A stretch of 64,000 nt of DNA from Lichina pygmaea (GCA_963422465.1 OY730171.1:5228202-5292201); one strand, 5' to 3'. Shown: positions 24,799 to 37,100, numbered from the stretch's first letter. The notes: generated by a model from the letters alone, not told the origin. A program made the numbers and translations.

Positions 24799-25392
24799 TG
24801 TTACAACCCAGGAGGAACACAGTCTTTATATACTTACAGAAAGCAGCAGACAGGATACTGGACAGAAGTACCAGACAGCATGACACGGGAACCAGTCACA
24901 TGACCAGCAAGACAAACCAGGGGGTGCTCGCCGCAGCATGCATATGCATGAACAAGTGAGCAAAGTGAGCAGAGCTCACTCAGCTTGCCGCAGCGTGCAT
25001 GAAAAGTGAGCAAAGTGAGCAGAGCTCACCCAGCTCGCCACAGTGTGCATGAAAAGTGAGCAAAGTGAGCAGAGCTCACCCAGCTCACTGCAGCATGCAT
25101 GAAAAGTGAGCAAAGTGAGCAGAGCTCACTCTGCTCACAAACTGGGCACTATATAGTCTGGCGATAGTTCCCCTATGGAATGATCGTCTTCAACTCATGT
25201 TGTGATCCAGACAACTAGATCTACTTCAATACAATCCTTTTGTACGAAGCTGTTGATCAGGTGTCACCACCACCACATTCCACCAAACCCCTTCGCACTC
25301 CTTGACACTCCTCTCCTGTGAGAACCAACCCACCTTCCACCTCTCACCCTAATCCTATACTCAGATAGGACAGTACAGTACAGACCGCAACA
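24799..25392 (+). repeat. 3' LTR of E4, type A
   Basis: Same length as the 5' LTR. Preceded by a purine run (AGATGGAGAGGAGGATAG) that fits a polypurine tract. Confidence 0.9.
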
Positions 25393-25508
25393 GGTGGCTG
25401 TATCCTCTGTCATGGTGTTTCTCCATTGCTCACTCAAATAGTTTGTTATCAATGTTGATTGCTTGTGCGATGAGTTTGTCCAGTGTGTTGACCACTTGTC
25501 TGTCGAAG

Positions 25509-25901
25509 TGTTAAAGGCCAGTCCATGTTCACACAGAATATGGGTGGTCCTGTCTTCAACCGAGGAGGGCAGGGACTCAATAGATGAATAGCAAGTGGAG
25601 TAACTCTCTTGCTATTGTCGCTTGTAATGTGCGTTCAGCCTGGAGAGCTATTCTCTCCGGCTATCTGGGTTCTTATATACAGAAGCCTGAGGGGGGGGGG
25701 AGTCCTCCCAAGGGGTATCAGCTTTCTGCGTGGACAAGCTGGATGAGCTGGTTACACATCGTCCGCCTTGTCCACCGTGGACGAGCTGGACAAGCTGGTT
25801 ACACATTGTCCACCTTGTCCACCGGGTCAGGTGAACATTATTCTGTGTACCTCTGTACACTCGCTTCAGTCGGCTCAGCTGTTCCGGCCTGGGCCTTAAC
25901 A
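25509..25901 (-). repeat. 3' LTR of F2a
   Basis: 393 bp. In element sense it starts TGTTAAGGCCCAGG and ends CTTTAACA. U3 holds two 47 bp repeats with GTGGAC...GTCCAC dyads and a G run. Confidence 0.9.
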
Positions 25902-25953
25902 CCATCCCCTCCCTCCAAAGGTTCTGTCCCCAGATCCTCTCACTTCTCTTACC

Positions 25954-26484
25954 ATGACCCGGACATCTTGTGTTAATCGTCGTGGAGTCCTCAGTTCTTG
26001 TGTTGGCAAGATAGGCAAGATATCCAAAGTTTCATGCAGTGCATGTCGTCGTGACAATGCCAAGTGTGTCGTCAGTTCAGAGTCTACATTTTGCGGTCGG
26101 TGCCTTGAGAAGGGTCGCTGTTGTGATCTCCATCTCGCGGAGTCGGAGTGGGAGAAGATGGAGCTTAAGCGCACTCAGCTCAAGGCTCAACTGAAGGAGA
26201 TCAAGGAGCAGGAGTCCGTTCTCCTTCCTCGCAAACTTTGTCTCCATCGTCAGTTGGGTGTGTTGTCCAAGAAGGAGGGTGAGGCCATCAAGCGTGAGCT
26301 TGCTGCGATCAAGGATCAGGAGGATCTCAAGCAGGAGGCTACGTGTGTGGAGTCCCCGCCACCTTTGGAGGACTTCTTCTCTTCGGAGGCTTTGGCTTCT
26401 CTTGAGCCTTTGTCTCCATCAATCCTGGCTTCTGCGGGTTTTGTCGGTGGAAACTCTGCAGTTTCTCGTTCATCGCAGGGCTGA
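25954..26484 (+). CDS. F2a antisense gene: Zn2Cys6-like cluster plus coiled coil, open
   Basis: 176 residues, ATG (ACCATGA context) to TGA, on the strand opposite gag-pol. It starts 52 bp from the inner edge of the 3' LTR and its C-terminal end runs up to or into the end of pol, tail to tail. Residues 30-60 hold CSACRRDNAKC and FCGRCLEKGRCC: cysteines spaced 2-6-8-2-5/6, the fungal Zn(II)2Cys6 pattern. A charged coiled coil follows (WEKMELKRTQLKAQLKEI). The C-terminal part is acidic and serine-rich (EDFFSSEALASLEPLSP) and could be an activation or contact region. No membrane or signal sequence. The family is known as DNA-binding regulators that dimerise by the coiled coil; the role here is inferred. 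Codon use is GC-rich and CpG is kept, unlike nearby family-1 sequence. Confidence 0.72.
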   Translation: MTRTSCVNRRGVLSSCVGKIGKISKVSCSACRRDNAKCVVSSESTFCGRCLEKGRCCDLHLAESEWEKMELKRTQLKAQLKEIKEQESVLLPRKLCLHRQLGVLSKKEGEAIKRELAAIKDQEDLKQEATCVESPPPLEDFFSSEALASLEPLSPSILASAGFVGGNSAVSRSSQG

Positions 26485-29400
26485 AGTTTTCGGTGGGTTC
26501 CCACAAGTTCTCCTTATTGTCATACCCTAACCACTTGACCAGGTATTCAATTTTCCGTCCACTTCTCCAGCTGTCTAGAATTCTTTCGACATCATACTCT
26601 TCTTTGTTGTCCTTGAAGTACTATTCTGTTTTGATTGCTGTGTCGCTGGGTGCTGGCTCAAGCAGCAAGACATGGAATACTCGGTGTATCCATGCCTTTT
26701 TTGGCAGTCTCAGTCGGTAGTTGACTTCTCCAGTGCACTTCTCAATTTCAAACAGTCCGATTCGTACATGATCCAGCTTTTTGCTTGGTCACTTCAAGCG
26801 CAGGTTTTTTGTTGACAAATAGACCTTATCCCCCCTCTCCAGGGTTGGTCCCTTCAACCTTTTGCTGTTTAGGCAGTGGCTTGTTGTCTTTTGTGCAGAT
26901 TCAATTGCAGTCTTCATTTCCTCATGCATAGCAGTGAGTTTTTCGACGTTCGTTGAAGTGCCACTTCCAGCCGCCATCGCTTCCCAGTGGGGGTTTCTGC
27001 CGTAGTTCGCAAAGAACAGTGTCATGCCCGTCACACTGTGTTGCTGATTGTTGTACGCAAACTGAGCCATTGGTAGCAGTTCTACCCAATCGTCCTGTTG
27101 GTGGTTGACGTAGTGGCGTAGGTACTGTTCCATTGTCTGGTTTGTTCTCTCAGTTTGTCTGTCTGTTTGTGGATAGTAGGCAGTAGACATCCTCGTGTCT
27201 ATCCCTAGCTGTCTTGTCCACATGTTCCAGAATTTCAAGGTGAAGAGTTTGTCTTGATCTGAGATAATCTTTGTGGGTAGCCCTCGCTGGCTAACCAATT
27301 CTTTGAGCAGGACATTGGTGAGTTCGCTCGCTGTTCCTGTCTCTCGCCACAGGATCAGGTGAGCGTATTTGGTGAGTTTGTCAACAACCACCAAGATACT
27401 GTCATATTTCACCCTTGTTACTGGGTCCTCTGACCTCGGCAGCTTCACCACAAAATCCATTGTGATGGTATCCCAAGCCACTTCTGGGAGGTCCATTTGT
27501 TGACTCTCTCCATAGGGTTTGTGGTGTGACAGTTTGTTTTTCGCACACTCTTCGCAGTTGCGAATAAATTCCGTCACTTTCCACTTCATTCTGTTGAAGT
27601 GGTAACATCTCCGGATCTTTTCCAGGGTCTTGTCTTGCCCAGGATGTCTGTGTAGAGGTCTATCATGATGTTGTCGAATCACGTCCTCTTGTGCGCTCTC
27701 TGGCACTTCTTCCTTGTTCGTGGCCGCAACGTTGTGGCCTAGGGTCAGGAGTGCACCTATTTCTTCAGTTCTCACTAACTGAGGTTGAGCATAGACCAGA
27801 GTTTGTCCTTTTGTCACCAGGATTGGGTGCTCTTCTGTCGTGTTGTCTGTTGTCATATCAGGCTGCCTGCTAAGCGCGTCCGCTTGTGCGTTTTCTGATC
27901 CTTTTTGATAGAAGATCTGGAAGTCGTATGAAGCTAAAAGCTCTGCCCATCGGACTTGTTGTCTGTTTAGCTTCTTCGTCGTCATGAAGTAAGCCAAATT
28001 CTTGTGGTCTGAGTACATGTCCACTGTGTACTTTGCTCCTTCCAGGTAAGGTCTCCACTCCTGGAATGTGTCGACAATCGCTAACAACTCCTTGTCGTGA
28101 ACATCGTACCTGAGTTCTGGGCCAGAGAACTTTCTTGATCAGTATGCGACAGGGTGTAGGCAGTCTTCGGTGTCTGGTTGACACAAGCAAGATCCAAGTG
28201 CTTGGTCCAAGGCATCCGTCTCCATGATGATCTGCCGTCCGGGATCAAATGATGCCAGTATGGGTGTGGAGGTGAATTTCTCTTTCAGCTCCTGGAACAC
28301 TCTCTCTTGGCTGTTCCCCCAAGTGAAGGTTTCTTCCTTCTTTGTTAGTTCAGTCAAGGGTGCTGCTGTCCTCAAGTACTCCTTGATGAATTGTTGGTAG
28401 AAGTTCGCAAATCCCAGGAAGGATTGGACTTCTTTGAGGTTTTTGGGTGTTGGCCAGTCTCGTACTACCGTGATCTTTGTATCGTCCATACAGATTCCTT
28501 CCGTCATCAGAATCAATCCCAAATATTCCACTTCTTTCACGTGGAAGACACTTTTATCAAAGTGTAACCTCATTCCTGCTTCTTGGAGTGCATGTAGGAT
28601 CTTCTTGACATGCTGTCTGTGCTCCTCCAGGGTTCCATTGGTGTAAACCAAGACATCATCAATATAAGCGGTAACAAATATATCCAGGTATTGTCGGAGG
28701 ATAGCGTTAATGAGTGATTGGAACATCGCCGGTGCATTCGTAAGGCTGAATGGCATAACAGTATACTCGTAATGCCCGTACCTCGTACGAAAGGCTGTCT
28801 TCCATTCTTCGCCATCTTTCATCCTAACCAGGTTGAAAGCACCTTGGATATTGAACTTGGTAAACCACTTGGCTCCTTGGATTCAGTCCTGGATTTCCGA
28901 TATTAACGGTAGCGGGTAGTGATTCTTAATCATGATCACATTAAGCTGCCAGTAGTCAACGCACAGTCGTAATTTGCTGTCCTTCTTTGGCACAAACAAT
29001 ATCGGGTATCTGGCCGGTGATGTTGAAGGTCTTATGAACTCTTTCGCTAGGTTCTCGTCCAGGTAATCTCTTAAGGCCTCAAGCTCCTTTGCTGATAGAG
29101 TGTAAATAGGGCTGTGTGTGGGTTTCTTTCTGTCTTCCAGTGGAATTTTGTGATCCCACTCTTGGTGTTCTGGTAGCGTCACGACCGCTTCCTCACCAAA
29201 CATCTCCTGGTAGTCTTTATACTCACTTGGCAGCTGCGGTGCCTGAGTCTCGCCCACGGCGTCATGCGTGGTGCAAAGTTGATGGTTTCGGGGCTTCATC
29301 CAAGCCACATAGGCTCGCCCTCGCCGGTGGTGCTTCTTCCACCCTGCATATAAGATCTCTTTGATTCTCACTTTCTCTGGCTCTGCTCGAGTTGCCAGAC

Positions 29401-31433
29401 TCCTCTTCGGAAAGACTAGGTGCCTTCTTTTCCAGTTGATCCTTGGGTTTTGACTTTCCAACCACGGAAGACCCAATATAACTTCATGTGGTATCTGGAC
29501 CAAGTCAAATTCTTCTGATCTGATTGTTGTACTGTCAACACACAGTCGTAGGTTCTTGGTCTTCTTCATCACTTGTCCTTGGTCGTTGGAGAGTGGTGTC
29601 CCGTCCACTACCATTAGTTGGTATAGATTCCTCTTTTCCTGAGTCAGGATCTTGTGCTTCCTGGTGAAACTTTCTGACAGGAAGTTGCCAGTAGCTCCAG
29701 AGTTGATCATGGCATTTGTCAGATGCCTGTTGACTCTCATCTTGATGTGAAAATGCAGACTGCAGGCTGTCGTGTCAAGGCTCTGCTCAACCCCTTCTCT
29801 CCGGAGTGTTGTCTTGCCTGCTCTTCTGACTCCGGATTTGAAGAGCACTGCTAGTTTTTTGAACAACCAAGACCCTGAGCCTGGTGTTCTGCCGTGTGTC
29901 TTTCACATTTTTCGGTGAAGCATAGCTCCCATGCATCTTCTCCGCAATCATCGTGTTCTTTCCCTTGCTGGCTTAGCTGGTGCTTGATGCTCCAGGCTTT
30001 CTTGTGGCATTCTGGGCCAGGGAAGTAGTGCCTTCTCCTTTTCTCTAGGAGATGTTCCTTGCAGTGGTGGTCCTCGCATCCTTTCCAATAAGGATGTCTG
30101 CAGGCTGGTGTCGTAGCCTGGTGAAGGTCCACTTGCGCTGCGATGTCTCGGAGCTGTGAGATGCTGATGGTGTTGTCCACCCATCGCGTTACTCTTGCTT
30201 CGCTGTCCTCTGACAAGGTCGCATCCTGTCGTCAGAGTAGTGGTGTCTTGGGAACTGGTGGCATACCGGTTATGTCAATCTTGTAGTCTGTTATGTCAAA
30301 TTCAGAGATCAGGTCATCCTCCCAATAAACCTTATCGATCTGGTCTTGGGTTGTGTGCAGGTCCTCCAGTGACCTCTGCAGATTGTTCTCCAGTCTTTTG
30401 ATATGCTGTCTGAGATTGTCCTCCTGTCTGAGGAGTGTTGCTTCTGACCGGTTCATGGGTAGCGTGCCTCTGGGAGCTCTCGGTGGCTCCTGAATGCCCT
30501 TGCCTTTCCAGGCACCAGTGGCATTCAACTGCTTACCCTTGCCTTCTTTCTTCTTCTTGCTTTGGCAGTTGGCTGCGAGGTGTCCTACCTTCTGGCAATT
30601 GTAACACTTCTGTGTTTCTTTCTTCTTTGTTGCCTGTGGTGTTGTTGCATCAATCTCCATGGGTGTCAAGCTGTACTTGTCTTGTGCAGGCACTGTCTTT
30701 TTGCCCTATGGCCTTGCATGCTTGCCTCACTTCTCGAGTTCTTGTTCAAACTGTCAGTTGTCGATGTGTACCACTGTGTCAATCATATCCTCAAGGTCAG
30801 TGGGTCAGTCTCCTCGTGCGATGTCATCCTTGACTTGTTTCTTGAGAGCTTGGTAGAATAGTGCTGTCAAGGCACTGTCTCCCTATTGTGTCCTCACTGA
30901 CAACTGTTGGAACTTCACCGCAAAGTCTGATGCTGACCCTGTCTGCCGTAGTGCTTGGAGCTTTCATTCCACATCTTGTTCTTCATCAATGACCCCGAAG
31001 GTCTTCTTCATCTGGGTCTTGAAGGTAGAGAATCTCCCAATAATCTGCCGTGTCATGGTCTCCATGCTAGAGGGATCTTCCTTGTTGTTGAGGAAGTCTT
31101 GTAGGTAGACATTGAACCAGGCAAATGTCAGTCCGTCCAGGTAGGAAGCTGTGAACAGCACCTTCTCCTGTTCCGTAGGGAATTGTGCGGTGTTGAATCT
31201 GTAGTAAAGCTCAAGCTGAGAGAAGAATAGTTCCAATCCCCCTCGTGATCCATCGTACCTCTTCAGCGTACCTACCTTCAACAGCTTTGGAGGTAAGGTG
31301 AGGGTGGTAGGGACAGGTGGTTCCTGGGCTTGCGCCTGAGGCGCAGCCCAAGCTTGGCCTGCCTGCGAAGGGGTAGGGCTGTGTGGATCTGCCATCGTAT
31401 TGAGCCAGTGTCCTATGTGTTAGAGGCTGAAAC

Positions 31434-31825
31434 TGTTAAAGGCCAGTCCACGTTCACACAGAATGTGGGTGGTCCTGTCTTCAACCAAGGAGGGCAGGGA
31501 CTCAATAGATGAATAGCAAGTGGGGTAACTCTCTTGCTATTGTCGCTCGTAATGTGCGTTCAGCCTGGAGAGCTATTCTCTCCGGCTATCTGGGTTCTTA
31601 TATACAGGAGCCTGAGGGGGGGGGGGTCCTCCCGAGGGGTATCAGCTTTCTGCGTGGACAAGCTGGACAAGCTGGTTACACATCGTCCGCCTCGTCCACC
31701 GTGGACAAGCTGGACGAGCTGGTTACACATCATCCACCTTGTCCACCGGGTCAGGTGAACATTGTTCCATGTACCTCTGTACACTCGCTTCGGTCAGCTC
31801 AGCTGTTCCGGCCTGGGCCTTAACA
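31434..31825 (-). repeat. 5' LTR of F2a
   Basis: 392 bp. Sense TATATA at 31599-31604. Two 47 bp U3 repeats start at 31654 and 31701. The bases just past its end (31424-31431) are complementary to 31559-31566 in R. Confidence 0.9.
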
Positions 31826-32345
31826 CGAAGGTGATTTCATCCTTCATGTTTTCCTTGAGTCCACGTCAGTACATGACCATCAGGGTGTTGTCATCCCAGT
31901 CAGTCAGTACTGAGTATTGTTTGAACTACGTGGTGTACTCTGCGGCTGAGCGTTGTTGCTTGATGTGCTGGATCATCTGTATAGCCACTTTGTCTTTATT
32001 AGATAGTCCAAGGATTCTTTTGATCTTGTCCTTGAATCACGTCCATTTTGTCATCTATTCTGTTGTGCCATCATAGTCTCTGTTTCCTGAGAGATGTTTG
32101 TTAACGTAGGGCTTGATCTATCAATAAGTATTGCCTCTTATGTAAGTGGTTGCGAAGAGGGGTCACTTGTCCTTAGGCAGCTTTGTCTCTGGTTGGAATT
32201 GAAAGTAGACTTGGAGTTGCATGAGCCAGTCATCAACCTTGTTTCTTTCGCTGTAGAACAGGTCTGGCTTGGCGACACTAATCTTTCTATCTGGGAAGTT
32301 GGGGTTGGTTGCTCCTGAAGTACTCATCCTTGAGGGTCTTCAAAG

Positions 32346-32976
32346 TGTTGCAGTCTGTACTGTACTGTCCTATCTGAGTATAGGATTAGGGTGAGAGGTG
32401 GAAGGCGGGTTGGTTCTCACAGGAGAGGAGTGTCAAGGAACACAAAGGGGTTTGGTGGAATGTGGTAGTGGTGACACCTGATCAACAGCTTCGTACAAAA
32501 GGATTGTATTGAAGTAGATCTAGTTGTCTGGATCACAACATGAGTTGAAGACAATCATTCCATAGGGGAACTATCACTGGACTATATAGTGCTCAGTTTG
32601 TGAGCACAGTGAGCTCTGCTCACTTTGCTCACTCAGTGAGATTGGTGAGCTCTGCTCACTTTGCTTATGGTTCATGCACACTGTGGTGAGATCGGTGAGC
32701 TCTGCTCACTTTGCTCACAGTTCATGCACGCTGTGGCAAGCTGGGTGAGCTCTGCTCACTTTGCTCACTTGTTCATGCACGCTGCAGCGAGCTGGGTGAG
32801 CTCTGCTCACTTTGCTCACTTGTTCGTGCATATGCATACTGCGGCGAGCACCCCCTGGTTTGTCTTGCCAGTCACGTGACTGGTTCCCGTGTCACGCTGC
32901 CTGGTACTTCTGTCCAGTATCCAGTCTGCTGCTTTCTGTGAGTATATAAAGACTGTGTTCCTCCTGGGTTGTAACA
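32346..32976 (-). repeat. 5' LTR of E3, type A
   Basis: 631 bp, bounded by the CTCTA duplication at 32977. Same U3 dyad repeats as the 3' LTR but fewer copies. Confidence 0.88.
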
Positions 32977-33492
32977 CTCTACAAAGAGTTACAGAAAGCT
33001 AAGGCAAGCCTGCTACTACAAACCAGAACTGGGAGAATTGGCCTGGCAAGTTTTCTATTCAGAGCTGGAGTTCCAGATTTTCCTACTCCTTTATACATTT
33101 GTGGTCAAGCAGAAGAGATAGTGAAATATATCACCTCTTCATACTCTCTTTACTCAAGTCAAAGACAGCAAGCTCTTTTTAATTCTCAAGATTTCACTTC
33201 TATTATTTCAAAGCCAGAACTTCTACACAAGTTTCTATACTAGTTTATGTCTTTGAAAAGACTGAACCAGTTTAATCTGGCTTTCAAACTCCACTATTCA
33301 CACTCTAATATCTAGAAGTTTCCTTTCTACCAGTCACTACAAGATTTCCTTTTGCTGTATTCCCTAGTCACTCCCAGTCTTCAGTTTTTATTCCTTTAAA
33401 GGTTTTCTGAAGAGACTCACTCTTAGCTAGAAGATCTGCATGGCTGAAAAGCTACTATCAGTGTAAGAATCAAATAAAATAAAATAAAAAAA
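32977..33492 (+). mobile_element. LINE2, 3' end
   Basis: Resumes the LINE ORF after E3: the region matching ASLLLQTRTGRIGLASFLF and the Cys-His motif, then a 3' untranslated part ending in AATCAAATAAAATAAAATAAAAAAA at about 33465-33492. The sequence matches LINE1 closely except for transitions. Past the tail, 33493-33546 is a 54 bp host-like spacer. Confidence 0.85.
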
Positions 33493-33546
33493 CATTGGGT
33501 GCGTAGCAGTACACTTGCTACTATGTCTCGGTTGCATTCTGCGATT

Positions 33547-34145
33547 TGTTACGACCCAGGGAATAGGAGCCACTTATTTATAGGCAATCAGGCCGTGGGC
33601 CAGGCAAGAGGACACCATGGAAGTCAAGTGACCAACCAACAAGAGGTCATGTGACTGTCAAGACACACAGGAGTCTTGACACAGGATGCATGAAGCATCA
33701 AGACAATCTCACCAGTCTTGACACAGGATGCATGAAGCATCAAGACAATCTCACCAGTCTTGACGCAGGATGCATGAAGCATCAAGACAATCTCACCTGT
33801 CTTGACGCAGGGTGCATAACATGGTGGGACTGTCAAGACAATCTCACCTGTCTTGATGTCAAGACTGTTGAGACAATCTTGATCATCTTGACAGGCCAGC
33901 ACTATATAGTCAGGCGATAGTTCTCTTATAGAACAATCATCTTCAACTCATGTTGTGATCCAGACAACTAGATCTACTTCAATACAATCCTTTTGTACGA
34001 AGCCATTGATCAGGTGTCACCACCACCATGTTCCACCAAACCCCTTTGCGCTCCTTGACACTTCTCTCCTGTGAGAACCAACCTGCCTTCCACCTCTCAC
34101 CCTAATCCTATACTCAGATAGGACAGTACAGTACAGACTGCAACA
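33547..34145 (+). repeat. 5' LTR of E5, type B
   Basis: 599 bp, decayed: TG or CA stands at many places where the 3' LTR of the same element has CG. Confidence 0.9.
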
Positions 34146-37100
34146 CTTTGAAGACCCTCAAGGATGAGTACCTCAGGAGTAACCAACCCCAACTTCCCAG
34201 ATGGAAAGATTAGTGTCGCCAAGCCAGACCTGTTCTACAGTGAAAGAAACAAGGTTGATGACTGGCTCATGCAACTCCAAGTCTACTTTCAATTCCAACC
34301 AGAGACAAAGCTGCCTAAGGAAAAGTGGCCCCTCTTCCCAACCACTTACATGAGAGGTAATGCTTATTGATGGATCAAGCCCTACATCAAAAAACATCTC
34401 TCAGGAAACAGAGACCACGACAGCACAACAGAATAGATGACAAAATAGACGTGATTCAAGGACAAGATCAAAAGGATCCTTGGACTATCTAACAAAGACA
34501 AAGTGGCTATACGAATGATCCAGCACATCAAACAACAACCCTCAGCCGTAGAGTACACTACGCAGTTCAAACAATACTTAGTACTGACTGACTGGGACGA
34601 TGACGCTCTGATAGTCATGTACTGATGTGGACTCAAGGAAAACATGAAGGATGAAATCACCTTTGACAGACAAGTAGTCAACATACTGGACAAACTCATC
34701 ATACAAGCAATCAACATTGATAACAAACTATTTGAGTGAGTGATGGAGAAACACCATGACAGAGGATACAGCCACCCCGCATGGCATGTGAGCAACCACT
34801 ACAAGCTACCTAACAAGGCACCACCACATGACCCATATAGCTATGCACCCATGGAACTGGATACAGTCCACCACAAGGGAAGGTTCATAAAAGGAAGGAA
34901 CAACAAAAAGGGGAAAGCACTGAAGTGCTACGCCTGTGGCAAGCTAGGCCACATAGTGAAAGACTGTTATTCAAAGAACAAGGTGCACTGACAGTAACTT
35001 AATACACTCAACGGAGACTGGAATATCATCAAGCCAGAGGACCCACCAGGAGAGACTCAGCTATCCCTCAAACAATAGGATAACTATGATCAGACATTAG
35101 AAGCAGCCCACCAACTAGCAACATCAGAAGGCAAGGACCTACCAGAACTGACAGGTCAGGACAAGGGACAGGAGCCCTTGACCACCTCTGATGGGGACCA
35201 AGACAAACCCACATCTATCAAAGAAGAAATACCACAAGGAAGCTATGCTTACAGCATGGACCTGTGAAATCTACAGCATGGTGAACTACAGTGGAGGTTT
35301 TGCATAAAGCACTACTACACCTACCACGAACAACTACAAAAGTACAGAAGACATTCACCCTACCACGCCACCTGCCACAAGCATTGGGTCAATTGCGAGA
35401 AGGATGTGTGTGAGATCCATCTTTAGGACAAACACCAACACACTGCATTCCCCGGGCACACATATGATTAGCACGAACACTTTATATTCCTACAGTAAGG
35501 CAACAACCACAACTGCTACATCAACAATTGGCAGTACTGCCTCAAGCCTGGATGTGACAAGCATCAGCAAGACAAATTCATGAACAGATTCCTCAGGACT
35601 GATGGGAATGGCTGGACCCATTGCCCAGTCAGTGGAAAGACACTTCAATCAGGAAAAGACTGAACTCCCTTGTCAAGGGGTGACATCAGGAGCTCAACAA
35701 CATGACCTCTAGCAACGCAAAGCACCTGTGATTGCCTGTGTCACTACACATCAACACACCAGTACGGACATACACACTTGTTGATTCTGGAGCCAGTGGA
35801 AACTACATCTCAAGATAACTTTACGACACCCTCAGCACTGAAAGGAGACACAAGCAGCAGCCCTATCAGCTCACGATAGTAAATGGACAGACAGAGCTAG
35901 TCTGCCATAAGACGCAGCCAATGGAAATAGTTACCAGACACTATGCTAAAAGGATCCACCTTGATATTGTCAAGTTGGCCACTCAGAATATCTATTTGGG
36001 GATGCCTTGGCTAAAGAAGCACAACCCAGTTGTTAACTGGAGGACAGGAGTACTCATGTTTAGGAACTACACTAACAACACAGCTCAGACCTGTTACCAG
36101 CCGCAGAAGGCGTGGACAGATAAGGGAAGAAGTCCTCAGTGGAACCTCACTGACAGAAAGGACAACTCTCAAGAGAAGAGGTCCACCTTGACAGGCACAC
36201 CCCAGAACCAGGTGGCCAAACAGTCAGAGATGAAGAGAGAGGAAGTTGTTAACCCTCTGGAGATCCCTGAAGAGTACTGACCTGGGTATGATAATCTCTT
36301 TCAGGAAGAGACAACAACAGTAGTGTTGCCTAAGCACCAACCTTGGGATCATGAGATCAAGTTGCAACCAGGGACAGAGCCAGGATTTAGACCAATTTAC
36401 CAGTTATCAGAGAAAGAGCTCCAAGTACTTCGTGAGTACCTGGAGGAAAACCTGAAAAAAAGTTTCATTCAAGAACCTCAATCACCAGCAGGATACCCAA
36501 TACTATTTGCACCAAAGAAAGACAGAAGTCTTTGACTTTGTGTAGATTACAGGAAACTCAACAACATTACCATCAAGAACTGATATCTGTTGCCAAATGC
36601 AAACAAATTGCGAGACAGGATCAGCCAAGCTACAATCTTTACCAAGCTGGACTTGAAAGAAGTATACAACCTGATACGCATAAAAGAAGGAGAAGAATGG
36701 AAGACAGCCTTCAGAACCTGATACAGACACTACAAGTATCTGGTTATACTATTCGGACTCACGAACGCACCAGCAACATGTCAAGCATTGATCAACAACA
36801 TCATCAGAGCACACCTGGACCAAACAGCTATCACCTACCTGGATGACATTCTTGTCTACTTGAACACGTAACAGGAATATACCAAACATGTGAAGGATAT
36901 TCTACGATGCCTACAACAGGCAGGGCTTAAGCTCAACCTAAAGAAATGTGACTTCAACAAACCAGAAGTTGAATTCCTCAGATACATCATAGGGATCAAA
37001 GGGATCAAGATTGACCCTGAGAAAATCAAAGTGATTCAGCAATAGCCAACACCGACATCAGTTAAGGAAGTACAAGTCTTCCTAGGATTTGCCAACTTCA

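Larger units (their letters stand above)
18864..25392 (+). mobile_element. E4: family-1 chromovirus (A/A), complete in outline
   Basis: Fossil element with two 594 bp LTRs (18864-19457 and 24799-25392) and target duplication GGTGG (18859-18863 and 25393-25397), inserted in gag of E3. Parts: Gag from 19476, CCHC knuckle 20238-20279, Cys/His linker domain 20523-20975, aspartic protease (DSGAS) about 21060-21420, reverse transcriptase about 21635-22490, RNase H about 22590-22860, integrase about 22952-23900, chromodomain about 24130-24300, antisense gene remains 24405-24750 and polypurine tract just before 24799. Broken, with well over ten breaks. The two LTRs appear to differ only by transitions. 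Confidence 0.9.
25509..31825 (-). mobile_element. F2a: family-2 chromovirus, complete in outline
   Basis: Fossil element of a second chromovirus family, inserted in gag of E3 with target duplication CGAAG (25504-25508 and 31826-31830). LTRs are 25509-25901 and 31434-31825. Parts: Gag from 31395, CCHC knuckle (CYNCQKVGHLAANC) in 30232-30693, Cys/His linker domain 29851-30216, protease (NSGATGNFLS) and start of reverse transcriptase 28883-29866, rest of reverse transcriptase (YIDDVLVYTNG) 28139-28822, RNase H and integrase 26789-28087, chromodomain about 26490-26700. An antisense gene lies at 25954-26484. Gag-pol is broken, with roughly a handful of breaks, and is clearly less decayed than family 1. 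Confidence 0.9.
12847..32976 (-). mobile_element. E3: family-1 chromovirus (A/A), host to three insertions
   Basis: Fossil element inserted in LINE2 with target duplication CTCTA (12842-12846 and 32977-32981). The 3' LTR is 12847-13513 and the 5' LTR 32346-32976. The internal part totals about 5.35 kb in four pieces: 13514-17899, 18530-18863, 25393-25508 and 31826-32345. Parts: Gag start near 32331, knuckle 18644-18720, Cys/His linker domain 17417-17809, protease 16894-17262, reverse transcriptase 15955-16570, RNase H 15373-15870, integrase about 14475-15360, chromodomain about 13969-14250, and antisense gene remains 13555-13871. Broken, with well over ten breaks. It is older than the solo LTR, E4 and F2a inside it. 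Confidence 0.88.

Noticed and set aside
18864-25392. Dating E4 from LTR divergence
   Set aside because: Differences appear to be transitions only and often at CpG, so mutation was not clock-like.
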